A DNA stretch of 64,000 nt from Heloderma charlesbogerti (taxonomy: Eukaryota > Chordata > Lepidosauria > Squamata > Helodermatidae). Every line of letters starts with the position of its first letter. Positions within the stretch are counted from its first letter, which is position 1. The translations under genes were made by a program, and so were the position numbers. Location: NCBI GenBank assembly GCA_026122225.1, contig JANEZZ010001858.1, positions 2,501 to 66,500 on the forward strand, given 5' to 3'. The notes under the pieces were generated by a model, which saw only the letters and a program-made list of their open reading frames with translations, was not told where the DNA came from and searched no databases. This document shows, piece after piece, positions 34,401 to 44,407 of the stretch.

Positions 34401-36161
34401 AGGTTGTTGATAATTCTCCCTGCAATCTTAATTCCGACCTGTGATTCATCCAACCCGGCGTTTCTCATGATGTACTCTGCATATAAGTTAAATAAGCAGG
34501 GTGACAATATGCAGCCTTGTCGTACTCCTTTCCCAATTTTAAACCACTCGGTTGTTCCATGTCTGGTTATTACTGTTGCTTCTTGACCCTCGTACAGGTT
34601 TCTCAGGAGACAGGTAAGGTGGTCTGGTACTCCCATCTCTTTAAGAATTTGCCACAGTTTGTTGTGATCCACACCATCAAAGGCTTTAGCATAGTCAATG
34701 AAGCAGAAATAGACGTTTTTCTGGAATTCTCTTGCTTTCTCCATGATCCAGCGAACGTTGGCGATTTGATCTCTAGTTCCTCTGCCTCTTCGAAACCCAG
34801 CTTGTACTTCCAGTAGTTCTCGGTTCGCATACTGCTGAAGCCTAGCTTGTAGGATTTTGAGCATCACCTTGCTGGCATGTGAAATGAGCGCAATTGTGCG
34901 GTAGTTTGAACACTCTTTGGCGTTGCCCTTCTTTGGAACTGGAATGTAAACTGACCTTTTCCAGTCTTGTGGCCACTGTTGAGTGTTCCAAATTTGTTGG
35001 CATATTGAGTGCAGCCCTTTAACAGCATCATCTTTTAGGATTTTAAATAGCTCAGCTGGAATACTGTCATCTCTGCTATCTTTGTTGTTAGTAATGCCTC
35101 CTAAGGCCCACTTGACTTCACGCTCGAGGATGTCCGGCTCAAGTTCAGTGACCGCACTATCATGGCTATCAGGGACATTCAGATCTTTCCTGTAGAGTTC
35201 TTCTGTGTATTCTTTCCACCTCTTCTTAATCTCATCTGCTTCTGTTAGGTCCCTGCCTTCTTTGTCCTTTATCATGCCCGTCTTTGCACAAAACGTTCCC
35301 TTCAGATCTCCAATTTTCTTGAAGAGATCTCTAGTCTTTCCCATTCTGTTGTTTTCCTCGATTTCTTTGCATTGTTCATTTAAGAAGGCCTTCTTGTCTC
35401 TCCTTGCTATTCTCTGGAACTCTGCATTCAGTTGGATGTATCTTCCCCTTTCTCCCTTGCTTTTCGCTTCCCTTCTTTCCTCAGCTACTTGTAAAGCCTC
35501 ATCAAACAGCCACTTGGCTTTCTTGCATTTCTTTTTCTTTGGGATGGATTTCGTTGCTGCCTCCTGAACAATGTTACGGACCTCCGTCCATAGTTCCTCA
35601 GGCACTCTGTCTATCAGGTCTAATCCCTTCAATCTATTCCTCACCTCCACTGTATATTCATAAGGGATATGATTTAGGTCATACCTGAATGGTTTAGTGG
35701 TTTTCCCAACGTTCTTCAATTTAAGCCGAAATTTTGCAAGCAGCAGCTCCTGATCTGAGCCACAGTCAGCTCCAGGTCTTGTTTTTACTGACTGTATAGA
35801 GCTTCTCCATCTTTGGTTTTGCTTTTGACATATTTGCTGTGTCAATAGTCACCTGCCTTTGAATGTGAGCCAGTCTTCGCCCACCATAGCGCCTGAGGTC
35901 ATGGCCGGTCCCAGCTTGGGGGAAATCTCTGTTTTGTTCTGTTCATTATGTTTATGCCTTGGCTTTTGACTCAACATGCTGGTGGTTGGGTGGGTTTGGG
36001 GATTCAGCACTCTAAAACTAAGAACAGCTTCTTTCTGTTCTTCTTGTTTCCTTCTCTTTCTTTCTACTTCTCTCTCTCTCCCCCCCTCCCTGTCCCTCCC
36101 TTCCTCCCTCCTTCCCTCCTTGTCTCTGTCTCTTTCTCCTCTTTCTCCCTCCCTCCTTGTC

Positions 36162-36192
<31 letters not shown>

Positions 36193-36292
36193 TTCTTTCT
36201 TTCCCTCCCTCCCTCCCTCCCTCTCTTTCTCCTTCCTTCCTTCCTTCCTTCCTTCCTTCCTTCCTTCCTTCCTGTCTCTTCCCCCTGTCTCT

Positions 36293-36348
<56 letters not shown>

Positions 36349-39030
36349 TCCTGTCTCTTGTCTCTTTCTCCTTCCTTCCTTCCTTCCTTCCTTCCTTCCT
36401 TCCTTCCTCTCTTTCTAAACATTTAATATTAACATTTATATACTGCCTTATCTGCTAAAAAGCCCTCAAGGCAGCATACAACCAGTTACAACAATAAAAC
36501 CTTAAAACAATAAAAGCACGAACAGCAAAAACAGTAAAACCATTAAAATCACACATTTAAAAAAGCAATATGAAAAGAGCAGTATCAAAAACATTTATAT
36601 CCTGTTTGCCTAGTTTTCAAGGCAGCGAACAACGGCAAGAAAGAATGTAAAAATATGCACAATCTACTTTTTTGAACTCCCCCCTCCTCCCCCAAGGTAA
36701 AATCTGGAACAGCGAGGCAAAGTAACTCTAAGCCAGCAGAGGCGTGGTTGCCTTTACCTCAGGGGTGGCCAACAGTGGCCTGCGGGACCGCATGTGGCCC
36801 TGGGCCAATTTCATCCTGCCCTCAGCTCAGTTTCAAACGCCCCCTGCACGTGATCCGTTCAGACCTCCGGCAAGAGCTGTCTTTTCCTCCCCTGGCAGCC
36901 CTCTGCATGGGAAGGAAGGAGCGGGAGAAAGAAAAGGGTGTGACAGAAAGAGAAAAGGTGTTCAGATTACCCAGAAGGAAATGAGTATCTGAACAGAAAA
37001 AAAAGTTTGCCCACCCCTTCTTGAAATGATGGCGGCAGAACCGCCCAGAGAGCTTCAGCTATTGGGCGGTTCACAAATAGAAGAAATGAAATGAAATTCA
37101 ACAGGGACAGCTTCTCCCCAGCATGCAATGATGATAAAGCTACACCGGTTGAATTTCTGCCTGCTGCGAGACAGGAACAGAACAGGTCGCTTCTGTCTGG
37201 GCGGGAAGAAGCCAGGCAAGTGGGTTGGCGTCACCACCAGGTGGTGCTGCAGCCCCACTGTTTCTTTCGAGTTGGGTTGGGTTTGGTCTCTGTGTTGGCT
37301 GTTTCGGCCAAAGAGGTTTTGGGGTGTGGAGAGGAGGACGTGCCTCCTGCCTTTCCAAAGCTCTCCTTGGCTCCACACCCAGAACCTGCTTTATTTGTGT
37401 GTGTGCGTGCATGGAACACGCAAGGCGAGGGTGGAAAGCGTGCCCCTGGGGAAGTGCAGAGTGTGCTTCCTTCGCAAGTGAGCCACCGCAGCCCATGTTA
37501 AACAAAGAGGGTCTGAGGAGGTGGGCATAGACCCCTGCCACCTCCTGCCTTAAGGAATGGAGCATTTCGGGCAGGATAAACTCAGAGAGATTCGTAGTTC
37601 CACTTTGGGCGTTTGACTGCCTCTTCCCTACCTCTGTTTCCCTAATTGGGGCCTTCCGGATGTGTTGGATACCGCAGGCCCGGCAAGCCAAAGAGGAAGG
37701 GGAGAGTTGCCTTGTTGTCTTTCCGGCAGCTTTCTGTCTCTTTCTGTCTCAGCCTCACCTGCCTCGCAGGACTGTTGTGGGGATAAAAAGAGCAGCGGCC
37801 CACACACACCGTCTGGAGCTCCTCAGAGGAAAGGCAGGGTAGACACACAAGCAGTCAAGCTTGGGGCAATTCTCGTGCCACCAGCTGCTCACTAAATCAA
37901 TGGTGTAGTTATGGGATGGATACTGAAATCAGAGATCTAGGAACAATCTGTGCTGGGATTGGCACACAGGAAGGGCTCTGGCTGAGTCACTCTGTCTCTC
38001 TGTCCTGCTCTTAAAAGACAAAGGGTGCAATCCCATACATGTTTGGACAGAAAAAAGCCCTATAACTCCAAGGATTCCCCTGCCAGCATGCTGGGAGTTA
38101 TAGGGCTTTTTTCTGTCTAACCGTGCATAGGATTGGGCCCTTAAAAGACAAAAATTCTGCACACGCATACCAAATTGGTGCCACACCAAAGTGCTACTGA
38201 ATTCAACCCCCCTGTGTAAATTACCCTTCCCACATCGCTCTGCTTTTGCAAATTTTCTCCTGCTTTTTTTTTTTTTTAATTGACACCCTTGATCCTAGTT
38301 TTTCCTGGCTGGGGAGCAGCTAGGCTAGGAATGGAAAAGCCCCCACCGCTGACCATTTCCACTTTCTGAGAGTCCCGCAGAGGCAGCCTTGCCTGCTTTT
38401 GTGTTTCGCTCCTAAGGACTAGGAACTTGGTTTTCATCAAAGCGAGAACTCCCGCTTTCCCACTCCCAGGAGCTCAATTCTGTGTCCACACGCTTTTTGT
38501 TTTTCTGCGCTTCCTCGGCGTGACAGGGGGAAAGGCCTGGCCCATCTCGGCTGTGTTTGGTGGTGGGAAGGGGGCAGTTGTCTGCCGTCGGTTTCCAAAA
38601 ACCCAGTGGGTCTCAGAACTGCACGTCCCTGCTCTCCTCAGCAGCTCAGCCGGGTGACGAGGAGGCCCCGCTGACACAGAAACCAGGCCTAGTCGCTGTC
38701 ATCTGCATCTTCCTCATCATTCTGCTCGTCAGCGCCGTCGTGATCCTGGTGAAATGTTGCCGTGCGAGGGAACCTGCCTTCAAGAAACTGGACGAAGTGC
38801 CTATGGTGTGTAGACCGGGGGTGGGGGTTAGGGAGGGAAGGCAGGGGGGGTTGGAGCTGGTATTCAGCTGTGAAGCTCATGCCTCTGGTCCTTGGCAGGA
38901 AAAGTTGAAAAACGGGATGGCTTTGGCATTCCAGAAGGCCTCTTTTCAGCAATTGTCTTCTCTTTTTTCTTCTCCTCCCCAGGGAAAAGTCGCGGAAGGT
39001 TCTCCGTTTGCCCGCTACCCGCCCAAATAA
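28444..39030 (+). CDS. Mucin-like type I membrane protein, four coding exons (possible CIST1 ortholog)
   Basis: Exons 28444-28486, 33133-33396, 38642-38805 and 38983-39030 join with matching phases (1, 1, 0) into 172 codons plus stop. The product has a signal peptide (MSLCVLLCLAAFA), an ectodomain of about 90 residues very rich in Thr, Ser, Ala and Pro with sequons NAT, NTT and NGT, one membrane segment (LVAVICIFLIILLVSAVVIL) followed by KCCRAREP, and a short tail ending ARYPPK. O- and N-glycosylation at the cell surface is inferred from composition. Splice sites are strong: AAA|GTAAGT, CAG|GTAAGC and ATG|GTGTGT. A polyadenylation signal follows at 39128. An in-frame upstream ATG at 28264 exists, but the signal peptide favours 28444. 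CIST1 of mammals is a small mucin-like membrane protein that I recall as mapping to the same 19p13.11 region; the name is therefore tentative. Confidence 0.8.
29876..29945 (+). mobile_element. Half copy of CAATCCTATGCATG MITE
   Basis: 'agggtgcatgtttagacaga' and 'gaaaactcccacaattctct' correspond to the left arm of the element at 19863; the right arm is missing. Confidence 0.6.
30600..31012 (-). mobile_element. LINE 3' UTR remnant
   Basis: 'cgctcttggccaaaaaaggc', 'acaacacagaaggaaaagcc' and 'catttgtatcctgccccata' match 21880-22110 and 40140-40310; (GATT)n lies in between. Confidence 0.5.
31890..32312 (-). mobile_element. L2-like LINE 3' end, minus strand
   Basis: Same order as 7526-7868: 'tttatataccgctccacatc', 'ttccagtaaggctgaattta', 'acaacattggtgcctgcctg' and 'aggctcttttcctggtgggc'. 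Frame is broken. Confidence 0.7.
32455..32690 (+). repeat. Dispersed repeat shared with 22310 and 51360
   Basis: 'tacgggatttctatcctgcc', 'ttagaacggcaaatgacaaa' and 'aatgcaagctccttggggca' as in the other two copies. Confidence 0.6.
33133..33396 (+). CDS. Mucin-like gene, coding exon 2 (Ser/Thr-rich ectodomain)
   Basis: Acceptor 'tttccttccttccacag' ends at 33132 and donor CAG|GTAAGC starts at 33397. The 88 codons are about 40% Ser+Thr with Pro and Ala, typical of a mucin-type stalk, and contain three N-glycosylation sequons. There are no cysteines. Confidence 0.85.
33618..35834 (-). mobile_element. BovB (RTE) LINE, 5'-truncated, antisense in intron 2
   Basis: The minus strand encodes the BovB ORF2 from the end of the endonuclease domain (KTRPGADCGSDQELLLAKFR) through the RT: YRTIALISHASKVMLKILQ, the motif A region CFIDYAKAFDGVDH, and motif B GVRQGCILSPCLFN. 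It continues to the C-terminal region RRIDAFELWCWRRLLRVPW and the end, GVTKSRTRLND. A TGA at 34397-34399 directly precedes the YADD motif, and a frameshift follows near 33830. The element is otherwise readable, so it seems fairly young. The 11-base words TGCTGTGTAAA (33607-33617) and TGCTGTGTCAA (35835-35845) may be the target-site duplication. Recognisable BovB sequence stops near 35816. Confidence 0.93.
36036..36418. repeat. Pure pyrimidine tract: (CCTT)n, (TCTG)n, (CTTT)n
   Basis: About 380 bases almost entirely C and T on +, with (CTGT)n near 36165-36192, (CCTT)n at 36230-36272, (CTTT)n at about 36294-36350 and (CCTT)n again at 36371-36410. It could form triplex DNA and is likely length-polymorphic. 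The ORFs through it, rich in Ser, Pro, Leu and Phe, are artefacts. Confidence 0.95.
36420..36660 (-). mobile_element. LINE 3' tail remnant
   Basis: 'taacatttatatactgcctt' and 'atctgctaaaaagcc' recur at 45680-45830 ('taacatttatatactgtctt'). Confidence 0.5.
36661..38010. other. Intron 2 remainder, no coding exon seen
   Basis: Contains LINE-like pieces ('agctattgggcggttcacaa' near 37060; 'gctacaccggttgaatttct' at 37139, resembling 'gctacacctgttggaattct' at 45451). Several ORFs overlap in all frames without splice support. Confidence 0.45.
38023..38140 (+). mobile_element. Palindromic MITE between 12-base direct repeats
   Basis: Arms 'gggtgcaatcccatacatgt' and 'ccgtgcataggattgggccc' enclose 'gcatgctgggagttatagg' and its inverse. 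TTAAAAGACAAA lies on both sides (38011-38022 and 38141-38152). Confidence 0.8.
38642..38805 (+). CDS. Mucin-like gene, coding exon 3 (membrane span)
   Basis: Encodes PGDEEAPLTQKPG, the hydrophobic span and KCCRAREPAFKKLDEVPM. Two tandem acceptors (CAGCAG at 38639-38644) keep the same frame. The donor is ATG|GTGTGT. Confidence 0.85.
38806..38982 (+). other. Mucin-like gene, intron 3 (open in frame)
   Basis: 177 bases, a multiple of three, with no stop in the frame of the flanking exons. It starts GTGTGT and ends 'ttctcctccccag'. Confidence 0.75.
38983..39030 (+). CDS. Mucin-like gene, coding exon 4
   Basis: Encodes GKVAEGSPFARYPPK and the TAA stop. The cytoplasmic tail is thus short, with basic and proline residues and no recognised motif. 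Confidence 0.8.
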   Translation, partial: GKVAEGSPFARYPPK

Positions 39031-39127
39031 GCCCGCACCTCATCCCACTACAGACGTCTGCTCTTGCCCCTTGGACAGATGGGGCAGGCTACGAGACGGC
39101 CCCCTCTCTGCAGTGACTCTGTGCATG

Positions 39128-39133
39128 AATAAA
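39128..39133 (+). terminator. Polyadenylation signal AATAAA
   Basis: AATAAA about 100 bases after the stop of the mucin-like gene, followed by a T/G-rich stretch ('gctggtttgggatgttttgg') suited to cleavage near 39150. Confidence 0.75.
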
Positions 39134-39537
39134 ACCCTTGCCAGATCTGTTCCTGGGCCTGCTCTGTCTCCTCGTTGCTGCTGGTTTGGGATGTTTTGGT
39201 GTTATGAGTTTTGCCTCCTGTCTTTGGGCAAGCGCTGGTTTCACTGCTGCTCTCGGAACCCGGAAGCTTCTTCAGTCTCCGTGGAGCAGCTGAACTCTTG
39301 CACTGTGCTGTGCCTTGAGCGGTACTCATGCTCTTGCGCAGCTTAGCTGGTTGGTCACATGAGCCTGGTGTCTCCGTGAAGAAAATGCCATGTGAGATAG
39401 GGAGGTGAACTGAAGCACAGCGCCAAACAGGGCTTGTCAGGGGCCCAGTAGTGGAACAGGTGGAGATGTAATATACTAGAAGGCACCTCTGAGCATACAC
39501 TCAGTGCCTTTCTCTAAGTGAAATATGTTGACTTAGG

Positions 39538-39910
39538 AGAGGGTTGGGGAACTTTTTTCAATCCAAGAGCTGTGTTCTGATCTGGAAAAGGCCTCAGGGG
39601 CCACATTCCACCCATGGGTGTGGCCAAAATGTGATCCTAACCGATTTTAAGCCAACTCAAAAGCTAGCAGGACAAGCTTCTGTGGGTCTACTCGGAAGGA
39701 AGCAAGACTGAATCATTCAGCAGCACTGAAAAACTCTCTTTCTCAGCCATCAGCAAGGAAACGCTCTTCTCTTGAATGGCTACTGATCAGGGAGAACAGC
39801 TTTTCCCTGCCAGGAGAAGGGGCAGGGCCTGGGGAAGAAGTGGGCAGGCCAGACAGGGAACTCCTGCAGGCCGTGTTTGGCCCACAGGCCGGAGGTTCCC
39901 CATGCCTGAT
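39538..39910 (+). mobile_element. hAT-like non-autonomous element
   Basis: 'gggttggggaacttttttca' at the left and 'cggaggttccccatgcctga' at the right are inverted ends. Inside, 'ggggccacattccacccatg' resembles the CAGGGGTGTTGAACC family. Confidence 0.55.
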
Positions 39911-39981
39911 TAGGGGAGTCAAGGAAAGTCCTACTAGTACGTGAGGGCTTGTGGAGCATGAGAGCAAAGATAGTTCAGAAG

Positions 39982-40102
39982 AACGTAAGAAGAGCCCTGA
40001 AGTGGGATCAGACCATCTAGCCCAGTATCCGGCTTCCCCAAGTGGCCAACCAGATGTCTCTGGGAAGCCCACAATCAGGACGTGAAGGAAAAATCCTTTC
40101 CC
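39982..40102 (-). mobile_element. CR1-like LINE 3' UTR fragment, minus strand
   Basis: 'aacgtaagaagagccctgaa' and 'gtggccaaccagatgtctct' are the inverse of the UTR at 2695-2925. Confidence 0.6.
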
Positions 40103-40139
40103 TACTATTTTTCCCTCAGCAACCGAATGTGGAGATTCC

Positions 40140-40315
40140 AGTTATTTATATTTATTTACAACACATTTATCCCCACTGTTCGGCCCCAAAAGGTTCCCCA
40201 ATGCCCACACATTAATAATGAGACAGATGCTGCCCTCAGGCTTACCACCGAAAGGACATGACACAAAAGGAAAAGGGGTTGGGAGGGAGGAGGAAAAAAG
40301 CAAAACTCTGGCACC
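40140..40315 (-). mobile_element. LINE 3' UTR remnant
   Basis: 'atttatccccactgttcggc' and 'acacaaaaggaaaaggggtt' match 21880 and 30600. Confidence 0.5.
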
Positions 40316-41575
40316 CTTGATCTATCATGTCTAACAGACCATTCCTCTGCTAATTTTGTTCTCACCTCCACCACGCATCCACGCAGTGGCCTTCAGGAAG
40401 GCACTCTTTCCTCCACCTCAGTCCCCTCCTGCTGGGCCTGCAATGTCAGGGTAATCTTGGTCTACCTTGCAGGGCTGTTGCGATCAGGAATTTTTAGATA
40501 GTGTCTGTCCTCAAAAAGCGTTACAGGAATGCAAAATAATATTGAGAGGGCAAGTTTAGGGCGCCTCCTTGGCCCTCACGTTTGACTCTTCCAAAACCAG
40601 TGTGTGACTGCCTTGCCTCAGGAAACTCAGCCACTGGGCTAAAGAGTAACGGGGGCTGGGAGTTAATTAGTCACACTAATTGCTGGGTCCACAGCCCTCC
40701 CTGGCAGCAATGCTGGGAGCCAGGATATCCAGCTGCGCTTCAAGGGGAAGCGACAGCCAGACACTTCATGCCAACTGCCCCAAAGTGGAGATCCATGCCA
40801 AGAACACGGTTGTGCTCAAATTCAGATAAAAAAACCCAGGACGGATAAAAGGCTGGCCGACGGACATAGGTGTTTTGTGCACACTGTTGCTGTCCTCTGC
40901 AGAATACTGTTTTTGCCTGGCTACGGACCAACACCATGGGACACAGCCTGTTTTCAATAACCCCAAGCGGGCCGTCTGACAACAGGAAATCCTCCACCCG
41001 GCCAGCACTGAGGCCTCTGTACCTGTCTGTCTGCTCTCCGGTGAGAGCATAAGACGAACCCTGCCAGATTAGACCAGGCCTTTCTGGTCTGGTGTCTTGC
41101 ACCCGACAGGTGCTTCATGGGTAAGAAATCCACCCGGCTCCCATTTCAAGGCAAATGCTTTGCAGCTCCTGAACCAAAACATGGATCGGGACACAGTCCA
41201 GATGTCGAGATCTGCGCCTTCCGGATGTTTGCAATGTGATTTGCAAAGAAGGGAGGAAAAAAAGACACCCCAAAGCGGCATGCGTTTGAAACAGTGCACA
41301 TCAAAATTGGAAAAACAAATTGTATCTCTGGAAAAATGATAACAAAAAACCTACATTCAATGGAAACATCACTTGCAAGAAAAAAAAAAGACATATCTTT
41401 GAAAAAGGACATGCTGAAGATGCATACATTGGAGGAAGAAATGTGTGCAAAAATGCATATATCTTATTTTTGTTATTTAACAATATTGGTGACTGCAATA
41501 TTCATGCAGAGGACAGGATTCCCTTCCTGGGAATGCCTGTTGGGAAAAGGGATGCTTTTAGTAGCTGCTGGGATT
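40316..41575. other. Intergenic, no gene seen
   Basis: A CR1-like inverse fragment lies at 41050-41110. No supportable gene. Confidence 0.4.
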
Positions 41576-41579
41576 TATT

Positions 41580-42075
41580 TCTGTATTTATTAATTAATAA
41601 TATTTATGTACTGCTTAATATTAAAATTTCCAGGCGGTTCATATTCAATATAAAAAATCACATTGAAATGCAATATTAAACGCTCTTAAAAGCAACTTCC
41701 ACTAAAACAACAAATGCATGTATTTAAAATAACACTCTCAAAAACCATTTAAAAACTACAGTAACAATGGAAAATAATATAACAAGCAGGAAAATGGAGC
41801 AGTGAATGGTCAATTGGACTGATTTACAAGCCACAGAGGGCCGTGGTGAACAAGGGCATTTCCAGGAGGCATTCAGAAGGTGCCACATTTTCGGCCTCCC
41901 AAATTCCACTGGGAAGGTTTTTCAAGAAAGCCACCAGTGAGAAACCCCTGAAGGGTTGGTGTCTGCCAAATTTGTTGTGGTAGGGAGTCCCAGAGAGCAG
42001 GTGCTACAACACTTAAGGCCCTGTTCTGAGCTGTCGTGGACAGGACCATGGGAATCACAGGCGCCATCATTTGGG
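41580..42075 (-). mobile_element. L2-like LINE 3' end, minus strand
   Basis: Minus strand encodes TAQNRALSVVAPALWDSLPQ and TPTLQGFLTGGFLEKP, then A/T-rich UTR ('atatttatgtactgcttaat' on +). Confidence 0.7.
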
Positions 42076-42569
42076 AAAATGTGCATGAAAATATATACGA
42101 ATTTCTGTGTGGGCTAAAAGAAAGAATGTTTGCAATTTGAGGTGGAAACAGAATGGAACGAACTTAGCCGTGGAAAGATGAGAAGCTGAGCCTGGCACAA
42201 GTGCCTGTCCCATAAGAAGAAGGGCAGTAAAGGCAAGAATAGCTCTTCTGTGCTGCTTAGCCCAGCATTTAGCCATAAGAGATAGACTGCTTCTTTGCAT
42301 GGAGGTTCCATTTAAGAGCAGTGGCGAGTTTCAGTCTCTGTAAGAAAATATACATAAGGAGGCCAGATCAACAGCCAGTGTATGGTTTCAAAGAGCAGGT
42401 TGCCCTAGTAGGTCCTGAGCAGGGGATGAAAATGGCCACCTTTCTCAGCTATTTGCTCCCCAGAAACGTAGCATTCCGAGGTAGCCTTCTTCTGAACTTG
42501 AAGGTTCCAGCCTTAGCCAACCTCATTATGCTGCTTGGCTGGTCTAGTCACCCAGCCGTTTCTTGAACC

Positions 42570-43143
42570 CACGGGTGTTGAACCTCAAACCGTGGGCCAC
42601 ATCTGGGCCGTCTGGCAGCCTGATCCATTTGGAGTCCACTTGGAGAAGACCTTCCCTCTCCATGGAACTTCCTGAGTCTTGATGTCAGGCAGGCCTGGAT
42701 GCTTTGTGTTCAGCAAACCTTCCCTGGTTGACCAGCCACTGTTTTAGATAACATCTGGTTTTAAATATTATAATTCTGTATTTTGATTCCCCCCCCCCAA
42801 CTTTTTATTGTTCACTGCTTGGGAATCCTGTCAGATATAGTAAAGAAATCGTGCAAGTAAGTAAATAAATAAATGATTTGGCCCTCCACGCCCCCTTCAT
42901 TGGCCACGCCCCCTTCTCCCCAACCACCAGTCTTTCCGTAGTTTCCCGGCTGTTATGCAGTTATTTCCCCTCCAATTCTAAAAGGTTGAAATGCTTCCTC
43001 GAAAGGCTTAGTTATTGGCAAGTAGAACTTTAAGCTAAAATATCTTTGGGGGGTTGGCTTTACCCCCTTTTGACTTCAGTCCCGCCCACCACTGGAAGGC
43101 AGCCAATTTGGCCCTCAGACTGAAAGAGTTTCAATGCCCCTGA
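42570..43143 (-). mobile_element. hAT-like element with a LINE fragment inside
   Basis: Left end 'cgggtgttgaacctcaaacc', right end 'gagtttcaatgcccctga'. Family sequence covers 42570-42610 and 42875-43143. Between them, 42611-42875 looks like a foreign LINE 3' end ('ttccctggttgaccagccac', then a tail with AAATAAATAAAT). Confidence 0.6.
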
Positions 43144-43156
43144 GCAACGCTTCCTG

Positions 43157-43262
43157 AGAATATAAGAAGAGCCCAGTGGGATCAGGCTCAAAGTCCATTT
43201 TGTCCCAGCAGCCTGCGTCTCCCAGCACCCAACTAGATGCCCCTGGGAGAAGCCCACAAAGG
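43157..43262 (-). mobile_element. CR1-like LINE 3' UTR fragment, minus strand
   Basis: 'gaatataagaagagcccagt' and 'caactagatgcccctgggag'. Confidence 0.55.
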
Positions 43263-43979
43263 GATCAAGAAGGCGAAACGTTTCCAGCTGGTTGCCCCAA
43301 GTGGCTCAGACATAGTTTGCCTCTGACTCTTGAGGTTCCATTATTCTCTCATGGCTAATAGCCAAAGGTCACCCTCTCCTCTTCTTCCTCCAAGAATTTG
43401 TCTCCCCCCTTTGTGAATCCCTCCGAGCCCCACACTGCCTCTTGGATGGTGTTCATGTTGGGCCCCGGTCTGTCATCTTCTCCTGGCAGGCAAAGGAAGA
43501 CGTTTCTGTGTTAGCAGCTCTTTGGCATGTAAGCCAGCCTTTTTGCTGCACCTTTTTTTTAATGGGCCGGTGCCGTTTTGTTCTTTGACTGTCGTGTTTT
43601 TAATGTATTTGTTCTTACATTTTCATGAAGATTTGGCTATTTGGATTTTACAGTTGGCCGCCTTGAGCGCTGTTCTTCAGGGAGGGAGAGAGGCAGATTC
43701 TAAGTTAGCGACTTGAAAACAGCCTGGTTGAAAACACGAGGGAAGGAAGGAGATGGTTTGAGATAGGGTTTGTTCCTATTTCGGCACAACAGTGTTCGGT
43801 GGATGGGAGTCCGTCTGCTTTCAGATGTTCTGTGGCTGGAGAATTCCCAGCCTGAGGGTGCAACAGCTCCCCTGCCCATGTGTTTAATGGGGGGGGGGAC
43901 AGATTACTTTTTTCGTAGTGCCAGCTCCAGGACAAGACACACTCCGTGGGCCGCATCTCTCAGTGAGTCTGTGTTCCCA
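43263..43979. other. Intergenic, no gene seen
   Basis: CR1/LINE debris likely; no coherent gene. Confidence 0.4.
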
Positions 43980-44230
43980 CCGCCATGGTCACCAGGTGCT
44001 CTCCTCCTCCTCCTCGTGGCTTCTGCTTCCTTGCTTGGCAGGCAGAAAGCTGGGGGGCAAGCAGGCCATGGTGTCTCCTGCTCCTCCTCCTCACCACCAC
44101 GGTCATCTGGGTCAGAGAAAGAGGCAGGTGAACGAGCAGGTTGCAAGGGGGAAGAGGAGGAGGTGCAGCTCCAGGGGGCTTTTCTCAGTGGGTCCTGGGC
44201 AGCTGCCCCAGCGTGCCAGCTCTTGACGTC
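43980..44230 (-). repeat. G+C-rich dispersed repeat, inverse copy
   Basis: 'caccaccacggtcatctggg' and 'gcaggttgcaagggggaaga' are the inverse of segments at 2195-2410. Confidence 0.5.
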
Positions 44231-44407
44231 ACCCCAACTTTTTTCTATGAAGGATCCATGGAAAAAATCCATCAGAGGATGCGACCAACAGTGGAACATT
44301 GCAGGAGCCCCCACCCCACTGCCATCCCATCACGTGCTGTGGGTGAGCTGTAGGTTTCACACTCCAGCTCTAACCCTTTCGCCCCAAGAAGGTCCCATCT
44401 GTGGAAA

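Noticed and set aside
35948..36458. ORFs rich in Ser, Pro, Leu, Phe or Arg, Lys, Glu
   Set aside because: Translations of the pyrimidine microsatellite, not proteins.
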